Source: Micromonospora craniellae (lineage in GTDB: Bacteria; Actinomycetota; Actinomycetes; Mycobacteriales; Micromonosporaceae). From it: a DNA stretch of 64,000 nucleotides. Shown piece by piece: positions 44,623 through 53,183 of the stretch. Within the stretch, counting starts at the first letter, position 1. Every line of letters begins with the position of its first letter. The notes beneath the pieces were generated by a model that did no database searches, was not told the origin of the DNA, and worked only from the letters and a program-made list of their open reading frames with translations. A program made the position numbers and the translations under genes. The stretch is from positions 682,001-746,000 of the forward strand of contig NZ_CP061725.1 in assembly GCF_014764405.1 (NCBI RefSeq), given 5' to 3'.

Positions 44623-47106
44623 TCAGTCGCGGTCGATCTGGTGACCGACGACGGTCGGGCCGAGCATGACGGCGAAACCGGAACCGTCCCGACGCGGATC
44701 GGCGGCGGGCAACTCGACCGGCTCACCGTTGGCGGTGGAGCCGACCGGACGCGGACCGATCCAGCCCACGACCACGTCGGTCTCCCCCTTGAGGAACCGC
44801 TGGGCCCGCACCCCGCCGGTCGCCCGCCCCTTCACCGGGTACGCCGCCAGCGGCGTCACCTTCACCGTCCCCCCGGTGGAGGTGACCACCATCGGCTCAC
44901 CGTGCTCCGGATCGTCGGTGCGCACCGCACCGAAGTGGACCACCTGCGCGTCACCCGGCAGGGCGATCCCCGCCATGCCGCCGCCCTTGAGCCCCTGCGG
45001 ACGCACCGTGCCCGCCGGGAAACGCAACAGCGACGCCGCGCTGGTCAGGAACGCCAACGTCTCGGCACCATCGGTCAGCCAGGTCGCCCCGACCACCTCG
45101 TCACCCGCACGCAGCCCGATCACCTCGAACTCGTCCGAGCGCACTGGCCAGTCAGGAGCACAGACCTTGATCACACCCTGCCGCGTGCCCAACGCCAGGC
45201 CGGGCGAGCCCTCGGCGGTCGCACCGAGCGGCGCCAGCCCCACCACCGTCTCCCCCGGCGCCAGCGGCACCAGCTCGGCGGCGGACATGCCGCCGCGCAA
45301 CGACACCGTGCCCGCCTGCTCCGGCAGCACCGGCAGCGGCAGCACGTCGACCTTGAACGCCCGACCCGCACTGGTCACCAGCAACACCCGGCCCCGGGCG
45401 GTGGAGTGCACCACCGCGCGTACCGCGTCGTGCTTGACCCGGCCGTGCCGACGCCGCCCCTCGGCGGCCTCCTCCGACTCGGCGGCGGTACGCGCCACCA
45501 GACCGGTCGCCGAAAGGATCACCTGGCACGGGTCGTCGGCCACCTCCAGCGGCCCGGCCGGCACGGACGCGGCCAGCACCTCCTTGAGGTCACCGTCGAC
45601 CAGAGTCGTCCGGCGCGGCGCGGCGAACTGCTTCACCACCGCCGCCAGCTCGTCGGAGACGACCTTCTTGAGCACGTTCTCGTCGTCCAGGATGGTGGAC
45701 AGCTCGGCGATCTCCCCGCGCAACTTCTCCTGCTCGGCCTCCAGCTCCAGCCGGTCGTACTTGGTCAACCGGCGCAGCGGAGTGTCCAGGATGTAGGTCG
45801 CCTGGATCTCGGAGAGTTTGAACTGCCGCATCAGGCCGCTCTTGGCCGCCTGGGCGTCCTCGCTGGCCCGGATCAGCTTGACCACCTTGTCGATGTCGAG
45901 CAGGGCGATCAGCAGGCCGTCGACCAGGTGCAGCCGCTCCTCCCGCTTGCGCTTGCGGTAGGCGCTGCGCCGGGTCACCACCTCGTAGCGGTGCGCCAGG
46001 AAGACTTCCAGCAGCTCCTTGAGCCCGAGGGTGCGCGGCTGACCGTCGACCAGCACCAGGTTGTTCACGCCGAAGGACTGCTCCAACGGGGTGAGGCGGT
46101 AGAGGTCGGCGAGCAGCGCCTGCGGGTTGACCCCGACCTTGCACTCCACCACCAGGCGGGTGCCGCTCTCCCGGTCGGTCAGGTCCTTGACGTCGGCGAT
46201 GCCGGTCAGCCGCTTGGTCTTGTTCACCTCGTTGGTGATCGCCGCGATCACCTTCTCCGCGCCCACCCCGTACGGCAGCTCGACCACGGTGATCGCCTGA
46301 CGTCCCCGGCTGCCCTCCAGCGGGCCGATCTCCACCTTGCCGCGCATCCGCACCACGCCCCGCCCGGTCTCGTACGCCCGGCGCACCTCGTCGAGGCCGA
46401 GCAGCAGACCACCGGTGGGCAGGTCGGGACCGGGCACGAACTCCATCAGCTTGTCGAGGGTGGCGTTCGGGTGCCGGATCAGCCAGCGGGCCGCCGAGAC
46501 GACCTCGCCCAGGTTGTGCGGGATCATGTTCGTCGCCATCCCGACCGCGATCCCGGACGCGCCGTTGACCAGCAGGTTGGGGAAGGCGGCCGGCAGCACG
46601 GTGGGCTGGGTCAGCGAGCCGTCGTAGTTGGGCTCGACGTCGACGGTCTCCTCACCCAACTCGCCGACCAGCAGCATCGCCTCCCGCGACATCCGAGCCT
46701 CGGTGTATCTCGCGGCTGCCGGTCCATCGTCTTGGCTCCCAAAATTTCCATGCCCATCGATGAGTGGCGTGTTCAGCGAGAAGTCCTGCGCCAACCGCAC
46801 CATCGCGTCGTAGATGGCGCCGTCGCCGTGCGGGTGATATTTACCCATCGTGTCACCGACGATGCGGGCCGACTTCACGTGCGCCCGGTCCGGCCGGTAG
46901 CCCTGCTCGTACATGGACCAGAGGATGCGCCGGTGCACCGGCTTGAGGCCGTCCCGCGCGTCCGGCAGGGCGCGCGAGTGGATGACCGAGAAGGCGTACT
47001 CCAGGTAGGAGTCGGAGACCTCGGTGACCAGCGGGTTGTCGACGATCCGCGCGCCGGCCCGGTCGAACGCGGAGTGGTCGACCTTGGTGTCCTTGCGGCG
47101 TGCCAT
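44623..47106 (-). CDS. parC: DNA topoisomerase IV subunit A
   Basis: The 827-residue subunit has the type IIA breakage-reunion domain: SRALPDARDGLKPVHRRIL, GKYHPHGDGAIYDAMVR and active-site Y134 in AAARYTEARMS. A beta-propeller C-terminal domain follows (about 510-820). It lacks a canonical GyrA-box QRRGG.G sequence in the C-terminal domain, which favours ParC over GyrA. It starts 29 bases after parE. Codons 114-137 around the active-site tyrosine are strikingly A/T-ending (GGA AAT TTT, CAA, GAT, AGA), unlike the rest of the gene; this is discussed as a finding. It separates replicated chromosomes. Confidence 0.93.
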   Translation of the reverse strand: MARRKDTKVDHSAFDRAGARIVDNPLVTEVSDSYLEYAFSVIHSRALPDARDGLKPVHRRILWSMYEQGYRPDRAHVKSARIVGDTMGKYHPHGDGAIYDAMVRLAQDFSLNTPLIDGHGNFGSQDDGPAAARYTEARMSREAMLLVGELGEETVDVEPNYDGSLTQPTVLPAAFPNLLVNGASGIAVGMATNMIPHNLGEVVSAARWLIRHPNATLDKLMEFVPGPDLPTGGLLLGLDEVRRAYETGRGVVRMRGKVEIGPLEGSRGRQAITVVELPYGVGAEKVIAAITNEVNKTKRLTGIADVKDLTDRESGTRLVVECKVGVNPQALLADLYRLTPLEQSFGVNNLVLVDGQPRTLGLKELLEVFLAHRYEVVTRRSAYRKRKREERLHLVDGLLIALLDIDKVVKLIRASEDAQAAKSGLMRQFKLSEIQATYILDTPLRRLTKYDRLELEAEQEKLRGEIAELSTILDDENVLKKVVSDELAAVVKQFAAPRRTTLVDGDLKEVLAASVPAGPLEVADDPCQVILSATGLVARTAAESEEAAEGRRRHGRVKHDAVRAVVHSTARGRVLLVTSAGRAFKVDVLPLPVLPEQAGTVSLRGGMSAAELVPLAPGETVVGLAPLGATAEGSPGLALGTRQGVIKVCAPDWPVRSDEFEVIGLRAGDEVVGATWLTDGAETLAFLTSAASLLRFPAGTVRPQGLKGGGMAGIALPGDAQVVHFGAVRTDDPEHGEPMVVTSTGGTVKVTPLAAYPVKGRATGGVRAQRFLKGETDVVVGWIGPRPVGSTANGEPVELPAADPRRDGSGFAVMLGPTVVGHQIDRD

Positions 47107-47135
47107 GGCTCAGCTTTCCTTCCAGAACCCGGTGG

Positions 47136-49883
47136 TCAGGCGTCGATGGCGTCGCGGTCGACGCGGTCGGCGGAGTCGATCAGCCAGTTGCGGCGCGGCT
47201 CGACCTTCTCCCCCATGAGCAGGTCGAGGATCCGCTCGGCGGCGTCGACGTCGTCGATGGTGATCCGGCGTACCGATCGGGTGGCCGGGTTCATCGTGGT
47301 CTCCCACAACTCGTCGGCGTCCATCTCACCGAGACCCTTGAAGCGCGGCACCGGCGTGACGATCTGCTTGCCCGCCGAGGCGAGTTTGCGCACCGTCGCC
47401 TCCATCTCCGCCTGGGTGTAGGTGTAGATGGTCTCGGGGTTGCGCCCCTTGGTGGTGATCTTGTGCAGGGGCGGCATCGCCGCGTAGAGCCGGCCCGACT
47501 CGATCAGCGGTCGCATGTAGCGGGCGAAGAGCGTGATCAGCAGCGTCCGGATGTGCGCGCCGTCGACGTCCGCGTCGGCCATGATGAGCACCCGGCCGTA
47601 GCGCAACGACGACAGGTCGAAGGTACGCCCCGACCCCGCGCCGAGAACCTGCACGATGGCCGCGCACTCGGCGTTGTCGAGCACCTGCTGGAGGTTGGCC
47701 TTCTGCACGTTCAGGATCTTGCCCCGAATCGGAAGAAGCGCCTGATACTCCGAGGTGCGGGCGACCCGTGCGCTGTTGTGGACGAAGACGCCCGCCTCCA
47801 GGGCGAAGTTGTGGTAACCCTCGACGGTGAGGTCGTACACGTCCGCCGTCTCGTCGAGCGGCTCGACAGACACGACCTGATGATTGAGGAGGGCGGCTGC
47901 CTCGCGTAGCCGGGCGAAATCGCCGTCGTAATACTGGCGCGAATGACGCCGACCGAACTCCGGGTTGTCCTCGTGCCACGCCAAGACCGCATGGCGCTGA
48001 CGGTCCCGTTCAGCAGGATCGGCATACTGCTCGATCGTCTTCCGGGAATCGTCATCACTGAGCGCGGCGTACCAGTCCTGGAATGCCCTCTCCAACTTGG
48101 CCCGGAAGGCAGGGTCGTAACCCTGTAGCTTCTGCCCGGCCCCCTTGCTGGACAGGCTGCGGTAGAGCGGCATCAGTGAGTCACCGGACACAAGGTGATC
48201 GGCTCGTCGGTAGGAGCCGTCACGCAGCCGGAAAAGGTGATCCGGGGTACACCGGACCGACTCCCCGTTGTCGAGTGTCACCCGCACCAGCGACGCATTC
48301 CGCTTCGTCAGACGCGGCTCAACAAGCGGTGCGACGACCACCCGGCCAGCCTTGTTCGTGGTGTAGCCGAAGTGGGTGAGACCTTGCTTCCAGTCCTCGG
48401 CGAGATCGGCGAACGAGCGGCTCACCCCGGACGCCAACGCGACCATCGTCTCACCGGTGAAGCAGCCCAATGCGCTGTCTCCCTCGACGATGAACAGCTC
48501 GCTGCGGTCCACCCCGGTCGCGCGGCAGTCGACCAGCTTGGGTGGCATGGACGCGCCCTCCAGGGCGGTCTTGCGCCGGGCGGCGTCCTTCTGCTGTTTC
48601 TGGGTCAGCCGCACCCGGGCCGCGTCGACGATCTTCTGGAGGACCGTCCGGGCCTCGGTCTTGGTCCTGCGGTCGTCCAACCAGGACTTGACATGCTGCT
48701 CGACCAGGCCCTGCACCACCTTCACCACACCGGCGGTGGAGAGCTCGTCCTTGGTCTGCGAGGTGAACTGCGGCTCGGGCACCCGCACGTGCACCACCGC
48801 GGTCATGCCCTCCAGGACGTCGTCCAGCGTGGGCGCGTCCTCCTTGGCCTTGAGCAGGCCCCGGGTGTTGCGTACCGCGTCGGCGAGGGTACGCGCCAGC
48901 GCCCGTTCGAAGCCCTTGCGGTGGGTCCCGCCGTGCGCGTTGCGGATGGTGTTGGTGAAGCACTCGACGGTGCGCTCGTATCCGGTGCCCCAGCGGAAGG
49001 CGACCTCGATCTCGGCGCGCCGCTGCACGTTGGACTGCATCACCCCGTTGGCGTCGGCGGCGTTCTCCCGGTACGTCCCCTCGCCGGTGACCAGCAGGGT
49101 GCCGGAGACCGGCCGGTCACCGGTCGGGGCGAGGAACTCCACCATGTCGGTGAGCCCGTTCGGGTAGTGGAACCGCTCCTCGGTCGGCTGTTCGCCGGTG
49201 CGGTCGCGCAGGGTGTAGCTGACCCCGGGGACCAGGAACGCGGTGTGCCGCAGCTTGGCGCGGACCGTGTCGTGGTCGAGGGCGGCGCCGGTCTCGAAGT
49301 AGCGGGGGTCGTACCAGTAGCGGATCGAGGTGCCGGTGCGCTGGCCGCGCTTGACCGCGCCGACGACCTGGAGCCCCGGCCCCGGGGTGAAGGACGCGTC
49401 CGGGCCGTCGCCGTCGAAGATGCCCGGCACGCCGTGCCGGAACGACATGGTGTGCACCTTGCCGCCCCGGCGGACGGTGACGTCGAAGCGGCGGGAGAGC
49501 GCGTTGACCGCCGAGGCGCCGACGCCGTGCAGGCCGCCGGAGGTCTTGTAGCCGGCGCCGCCGAACTTGCCACCCGCGTGCAGCCGGGTGAGGACCAGCT
49601 CGACGCCGGAGATGCCGGAGCGGGCGTGCACGTCGGTGGGGATGCCGCGCCCGTCGTCGTCGACCTGCACCGAGCCGTCGGCATGCAGGATGACCTCGAT
49701 CTTCGTGGCGTGACCGGCCACCCCCTCGTCGGTGGAGTTGTCGAGGATCTCGTTGACGAGGTGGCCCACGCCACGGCTGTCGGTGGACCCGATGTACATA
49801 CCGGGCCGCTTGCGGACGGCGTCCAACCCCTCGAGGTGGGTGAGGTCGTCGGCCCCGTACAGGGTCTCAGGCTCTGCGGTCAA
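47136..49883 (-). CDS. parE: DNA topoisomerase IV subunit B with intein
   Basis: The precursor has 915 residues; about 685 remain after splicing. The GHKL ATPase domain has LEGLDAVRKRPGMYIGST, ILDNSTDEG, DDDGRGIP and the lid GGLHGVGASAVNALS. The TOPRIM domain has FIVEGDSALG and MADADVDGAHI. The C-terminus has PRFKGLGEMDADELWETTM. An intein interrupts the TOPRIM motif between EGDSALG and SAR. I choose the TTG at 49883, 9 bases after GGGGAG; a GTG at 49919 is possible, and the open frame to 50105 is unlikely to be translated. It forms an operon with parC. Confidence 0.92.
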   Translation of the reverse strand: MTAEPETLYGADDLTHLEGLDAVRKRPGMYIGSTDSRGVGHLVNEILDNSTDEGVAGHATKIEVILHADGSVQVDDDGRGIPTDVHARSGISGVELVLTRLHAGGKFGGAGYKTSGGLHGVGASAVNALSRRFDVTVRRGGKVHTMSFRHGVPGIFDGDGPDASFTPGPGLQVVGAVKRGQRTGTSIRYWYDPRYFETGAALDHDTVRAKLRHTAFLVPGVSYTLRDRTGEQPTEERFHYPNGLTDMVEFLAPTGDRPVSGTLLVTGEGTYRENAADANGVMQSNVQRRAEIEVAFRWGTGYERTVECFTNTIRNAHGGTHRKGFERALARTLADAVRNTRGLLKAKEDAPTLDDVLEGMTAVVHVRVPEPQFTSQTKDELSTAGVVKVVQGLVEQHVKSWLDDRRTKTEARTVLQKIVDAARVRLTQKQQKDAARRKTALEGASMPPKLVDCRATGVDRSELFIVEGDSALGCFTGETMVALASGVSRSFADLAEDWKQGLTHFGYTTNKAGRVVVAPLVEPRLTKRNASLVRVTLDNGESVRCTPDHLFRLRDGSYRRADHLVSGDSLMPLYRSLSSKGAGQKLQGYDPAFRAKLERAFQDWYAALSDDDSRKTIEQYADPAERDRQRHAVLAWHEDNPEFGRRHSRQYYDGDFARLREAAALLNHQVVSVEPLDETADVYDLTVEGYHNFALEAGVFVHNSARVARTSEYQALLPIRGKILNVQKANLQQVLDNAECAAIVQVLGAGSGRTFDLSSLRYGRVLIMADADVDGAHIRTLLITLFARYMRPLIESGRLYAAMPPLHKITTKGRNPETIYTYTQAEMEATVRKLASAGKQIVTPVPRFKGLGEMDADELWETTMNPATRSVRRITIDDVDAAERILDLLMGEKVEPRRNWLIDSADRVDRDAIDA
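47775..48464 (-). mobile_element. Intein in ParE TOPRIM motif (230 aa)
   Basis: Precursor residues 474-703. It starts with Cys1 in CFTGETMVALASG and has the block B TxxH in RCTPDHLFRLRDG. Near the end it has VYDLTVEGYHNFALEAG, and it closes with FVHN before Ser+1. The N- and C-terminal splicing blocks look intact, with penultimate His and terminal Asn. The middle 80 residues are charged and helical (ERDRQRHAVLAWHEDNPEFG, RRHSRQYYDGD) without a LAGLIDADG motif, so it is a mini-intein or has a degenerate or different endonuclease domain. The site equals the known GyrB insertion point. Confidence 0.88.
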
Positions 49884-50225
49884 CTGGTCGTACTCCCCGG
49901 TCTCGGCGATGTGCTGCACCGCACCGTCGGCGGTCGGCCCGGCGCGGGCACGCCGCAGCGAGCGTAGCCGCACGCCCCGACAAGCCGAGCGGACACCCAC
50001 GCGGCACGCCGCGTGGCGGCGCTGCTGGTGGACCTTGCCGCGGTCAACGTCGGGGGGTCCGGTGTTATGCCCGGCCGTCGGTGCGGGTGGCGCGGGGGTG
50101 GGCATCAGGTGTCCCTGGCGTCCCGGTGCCCCTCATGTTTCCCATGGTTGACGTGCGTCACACCCGCGTGATGTCATCACCGCCCTAGAGGATCTTTCAT
50201 ATTTCCATGAACGGGTCGCCGAGAA
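49884..50225. other. parE upstream region
   Basis: About 340 bases between parE and the relic zone. It contains a perfect palindrome, GTGATG-T-CATCAC, at 50168-50180, a possible operator. No gene is convincing, and the in-frame extension of parE here has poor family similarity. Confidence 0.4.
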
Positions 50226-50558
50226 GTGCGCCAACCGCTGACCACGCTGCGCGAGGTGGACGCCGACGGCCAGCACCGGGTGGTGTCGCAGGACTACACC
50301 AACCCGCTGCCGCTGGACCTGGAGGCCGGGTACCACTCCGAGGACAGCCGGGACGACACCCGGGACAAGTTCCGTGCCCTGGGCGCCGAGCGGTACGCGG
50401 CCGGCTGCCCGATCCACCGGGCCAGCCTGGCACCCGGGTGGCACCCGAACGCCGCCGGACACCAGGTGCTCGGCCAGTGCCTGACCGGCGCGGCCACCAC
50501 CGCCGCCCGCTCGGTGGCCTGCGTACGCGCCGCGAACGGCGCGATCACCGTCTCCTGA
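50226..50558 (+). pseudogene. Fragment of a secreted SGNH/GDSL hydrolase
   Basis: The frame contains VVSQDYTNPLPLDLEAGYHS, GCPIHRASL and then HPNAAGHQVLGQCL, the catalytic-His block of SGNH esterases. The catalytic Asp region before that His and the whole N-terminal half with the Ser block are absent, and the pieces are closer together than in the family. There is no signal peptide. It is almost certainly a deletion relic. Confidence 0.6.
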
Positions 50559-50598
50559 GCCGCACCGACGGGCCGTCCCGACGCGACCATCCACGCGT

Positions 50599-50704
50599 CC
50601 GGGCCCGGTACTACCGGCTGTTCGCCGCCGCGCTGCGCGACGCCGGGCTGGCCGTCGTCGTCGCCGACCGTCGGTGCCCGGGCGGGTTGGGTCGCGGCGA
50701 TTAG
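50599..50704 (+). pseudogene. Fragment of an alpha/beta hydrolase
   Basis: ARYYRLFAAALRDAGLAVVV, followed by ADRRCPGG, resembles the strand-helix just before the nucleophile region of alpha/beta hydrolases (YY..FA.AL...G.AVVV.D.RG.G). It has no start and ends at a TAG at 50702. About 35 residues survive. Confidence 0.45.
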
Positions 50705-50756
50705 CCGGTGCGGACCGGGGTAAGCCGCAGCGCCCGACACGGCGGAGGGGGACCTG

Positions 50757-51398
50757 ATGTCTGACAGCCACACCACACTGCGTTCGATGCACGATCTGGG
50801 CCTGGCGGCCTGGTTCGGCGGCTCCCTGATGGGAGCGTTCGGCGTCAACGGCGCCGCGACCCGCATCGACGACTCGACCAAACGACTTCCGACGGCCTCG
50901 GCCGGCTGGACCCGGTGGACGCCGGTCAACGCCGCCGCGATCGGCGCACACCTGGCCGGCGCGGTCGGCGAACTGGTGACCGAGAGCCCACGGATGGCCG
51001 CCCAGCGGGGCGTCGGCCGGGCCAGCACGGTGAAGACCGCGCTGACCGTCGGCGCGCTCGCGGTGACCGGCTACAGCCGGCTGCTCGGCATGCGGCTGGC
51101 CAAGGCCGGCACGCCGTCGGTGCAGGGGGTCACCGAGCCCAACGGGCAGACCCCGGCGCACGTGGCCGCCAGCCAGCGGCAGTTGAAGATGCTCCAGTGG
51201 GCCATCCCGGCGCTGACCGGGGCGCTGATCGTGGTCACCGCGTACATGGGCGAGCAGCAGAAGCCGGGGCAGGTGCTGCGTGGGATCCTCGGCCGGGCCA
51301 ACGGCCTGACGCACGCGCCGGGCCGGATGGGCAAGGGCGCCGGCGGGATGGCGGCGATGCACGCGGTCCGGCGGCACATGGCCATGAACGGCCGCTGA
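50757..51398 (+). CDS. Conserved hypothetical membrane-associated protein (213 aa)
   Basis: The ATG follows GGAGGGGGA by about 5 bases. The product starts MSDSHTTLRSMHDLGLAAWF and has glycine/alanine-rich helices near residues 15-35, 55-75, 90-115 and a clear membrane helix (AIPALTGALIVVTAYMG) near 165. The C-terminus is basic. I recall similar proteins in actinomycetes but know no function. A 52-residue gene follows. Confidence 0.75.
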   Translation: MSDSHTTLRSMHDLGLAAWFGGSLMGAFGVNGAATRIDDSTKRLPTASAGWTRWTPVNAAAIGAHLAGAVGELVTESPRMAAQRGVGRASTVKTALTVGALAVTGYSRLLGMRLAKAGTPSVQGVTEPNGQTPAHVAASQRQLKMLQWAIPALTGALIVVTAYMGEQQKPGQVLRGILGRANGLTHAPGRMGKGAGGMAAMHAVRRHMAMNGR

Positions 51399-51423
51399 CG
51401 GCCGACCGGCAGGGTTCGGGGCG

Positions 51424-51582
51424 GTGGAGCCGACCCGTACGCCCGAGGCCGGGCCGGGCGCGCCACCGGACCCGGCGCCGCCGAGGCGGCCGTTCCCGGA
51501 CGACGTGGCCGGCGAGGACCTGCCGGACAACGCGTTGGAGGAGGCGACCGGCATGCACACGGAAGGGTCCTGGCACGGCTGA
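51424..51582 (+). CDS. Very small acidic/proline-rich protein (52 aa)
   Basis: A GTG at 51424 opens a 52-codon frame, MEPTRTPEAGPGAPPDPAPP, then DDVAGEDLPDNALEEATGMH and a stop at 51580-51582. The stop touches a perfect terminator hairpin starting at 51583, which supports a real gene. Composition suggests an unstructured protein. It probably shares a transcript with the 213-residue gene 25 bases upstream. No family is recognised. Confidence 0.6.
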   Translation: MEPTRTPEAGPGAPPDPAPPRRPFPDDVAGEDLPDNALEEATGMHTEGSWHG

Positions 51583-51616
51583 CCCGGTGCCCGCCGCCAA
51601 TTCGGCGGGCACCGGG
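51583..51616 (+). terminator. Perfect 14-bp hairpin
   Basis: CCCGGTGCCCGCCG (51583-51596) and CGGCGGGCACCGGG (51603-51616) pair perfectly around CCAATT, directly after the 52-residue ORF. Confidence 0.75.
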
Positions 51617-51693
51617 CCGTCCGGTCAGGACGGCGCGCTGGAGGGCCGGGGCGGTCATCGTGCCCTGAGGGGTGGCCCGCCTACAGTGATCAT

Positions 51694-52209
51694 GTGGTCG
51701 CCGCGCTGGAGCTCTATCTGGACACCGTCGCCACCCGCCGGATCCGGGTGCTGTGGGACGCCCTGGAGGCCGAGGGGGTGCAGAGCCTGCGGTCCCTGCT
51801 GGAGCAGCGGCACCGGCCGCACGTCTCGCTGGCCGTCGCGTCGCGTCTCGACCCGGAACAGGTGGCGGCGGCGCTGGCCGGCACCACCGTGGCCGCACCG
51901 CTGCGGTTGTCGTTCCAGCACGCCGGCCAGTTCGTCGGCCGGGTGCTCTGGCTGGGCCCGGCACCCACCACGGCGCTGCTGGCGCACCACCGGCTGGTGC
52001 ACGACCGGCTCGCCGCCGCGGGCGTCGAGCTTGTCGAGCACTACCGGCCGGACCGCTGGGTGCCGCACTGCACGCTGTCCATGCGGGTGCCGAACACGCT
52101 GATGGCGATCGCGGTCCGCCGCTGCCTGGAGGTCCTGCCGCTGGAGGCCACCGTGGTCGGTGCGGCGCTGACCGATCACGCCCGGGGCATCTCGCACCCG
52201 CTGCTCTGA
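51694..52209 (+). CDS. 2'-5' RNA ligase/2H phosphoesterase family protein
   Basis: The 171-residue protein has the two HxS/T motifs of 2H phosphoesterases, RPHVSLAVA near residue 45 and VPHCTLSMRV near 128, in the expected pseudo-symmetric fold. Members act on 2',3'-cyclic or 2'-5' phosphodiesters of RNA or nucleotides. The GTG at 51694 has no clear ribosome site, and a -10-like TACAGT lies 10 bases upstream, so a leaderless transcript is possible. It converges on the siderophore operon, with a hairpin between. Confidence 0.82.
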   Translation: MVAALELYLDTVATRRIRVLWDALEAEGVQSLRSLLEQRHRPHVSLAVASRLDPEQVAAALAGTTVAAPLRLSFQHAGQFVGRVLWLGPAPTTALLAHHRLVHDRLAAAGVELVEHYRPDRWVPHCTLSMRVPNTLMAIAVRRCLEVLPLEATVVGAALTDHARGISHPLL

Positions 52210-52212
52210 CCG

Positions 52213-52243
52213 CCGCGCCGCCACGGCTCAGCCGGCGGCGCGG
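52213..52243. terminator. GC hairpin between convergent genes
   Basis: CCGCGCCGCC (52213-52222) pairs with GGCGGCGCGG (52234-52243). The loop contains the stop of the minus-strand reductase gene, so it can end both transcripts. Confidence 0.6.
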
Positions 52244-53145
52244 CCGTGCCGCCAGTAGCCCATGAAGGCCACCGCCCGACGGTCCAGGCCGCACGCGGTG
52301 ACCAGGTGCCGGCGCAGGGTACGGATGACGCCCGCCTCCCCCGCCAGCCACGCGTACAGCGGCGCGGACGGCAGTGCCTCGGGTACCTCCCAGAGGATCG
52401 CGCGGTCCACGTCCACGTCGTCGACGAGCTGACCGATCGACACGCCCGCCCCGACCGGCACCGCCCGGGACAGCAGCTCCTGCGCCGCGGCCTCCACGGC
52501 GGGGACCAGCCGGGCACCGTACGCGTCACCGTCGCGCGACAGCCAGGTCACCTCGACGCCGGACGGCGCCACCAGCGGCAGCACGTCCGCCGCCGACGGC
52601 ACCTCCAGCAGCACCCGGCCCCGGGCGTCGGACGGCAGCCGCTCGCAGATCCCGCTGATCGCCGGCACCGCCGTCTCGTCCCCGGCGAGCAGCAGGCGAC
52701 CGGTGGACGGCGGCCGGAACTCCCGTCCGCCGTGGTCGCCGTCGTACCCGGCGTCCGGGCCGGCGATGGCGATCTCGTCACCGGGGCGTACCCGCCGCGC
52801 CCACCGGGTCGCCGGGCCGGAGTCGCCGTGCAGCACCAGGTCGACGTCCACCTCGCTGAGGTGGGGGCGGACCGCCCGCACGGTGTAGGTGCGGATCGGG
52901 TTGCGCAGGTGCTCCGGCAGTGCCCGCCACTGCGCGTACCAGTCCGGCCCCTGGGGCAGGTCCGCCCCGCGCTGGCCGGGCAGCGGCAACGTCAGCTTGA
53001 TCCGCTGGTCGTAGCCGTTGTCGGCGAAGCGGTCCAGGTCCGGGCCGGTGAAGGTGACCCGGACGAAGGAGGGGCTGAGCCGGTGTACCGCGCGGACCTC
53101 GACGGCGAACAGCCGCCAAGGCGTGATCGGCAGGGTGTGGGTCAT
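52228..53145 (-). CDS. Siderophore-interacting protein (ferric-siderophore reductase)
   Basis: A 305-residue FAD/NAD(P)H oxidoreductase of the SIP/ViuB family. Landmarks are FVRVTFTGPDLDRFADNGYD, the FAD motif NPIRTYTVRAVRP, then ARRVRPGDEIAIAGP, the nucleotide region LLLAGDETAVPAISGICERL, and a C-terminal AWLAGEAGVIRTLRRHLV with GYWRHGRA. It releases iron from imported siderophores in the cytosol. The ATG at 53145 follows AGGAAGG. It is the last gene of the iron operon. Confidence 0.92.
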   Translation of the reverse strand: MTHTLPITPWRLFAVEVRAVHRLSPSFVRVTFTGPDLDRFADNGYDQRIKLTLPLPGQRGADLPQGPDWYAQWRALPEHLRNPIRTYTVRAVRPHLSEVDVDLVLHGDSGPATRWARRVRPGDEIAIAGPDAGYDGDHGGREFRPPSTGRLLLAGDETAVPAISGICERLPSDARGRVLLEVPSAADVLPLVAPSGVEVTWLSRDGDAYGARLVPAVEAAAQELLSRAVPVGAGVSIGQLVDDVDVDRAILWEVPEALPSAPLYAWLAGEAGVIRTLRRHLVTACGLDRRAVAFMGYWRHGRAAG

Positions 53146-53183
53146 GGTGCCTTCCTGGTGCGGACCGGTGGCGCGACGGCGCG

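Noticed and set aside
44641..47421. 926-codon plus-strand frame across parC
   Set aside because: Shadow of parC; rich in His/Arg/Gln and without motifs.
49884..50105. 74-residue N-terminal extension of ParE
   Set aside because: Low-complexity Arg/Ala sequence before the conserved start, with a better TTG start and ribosome site downstream.
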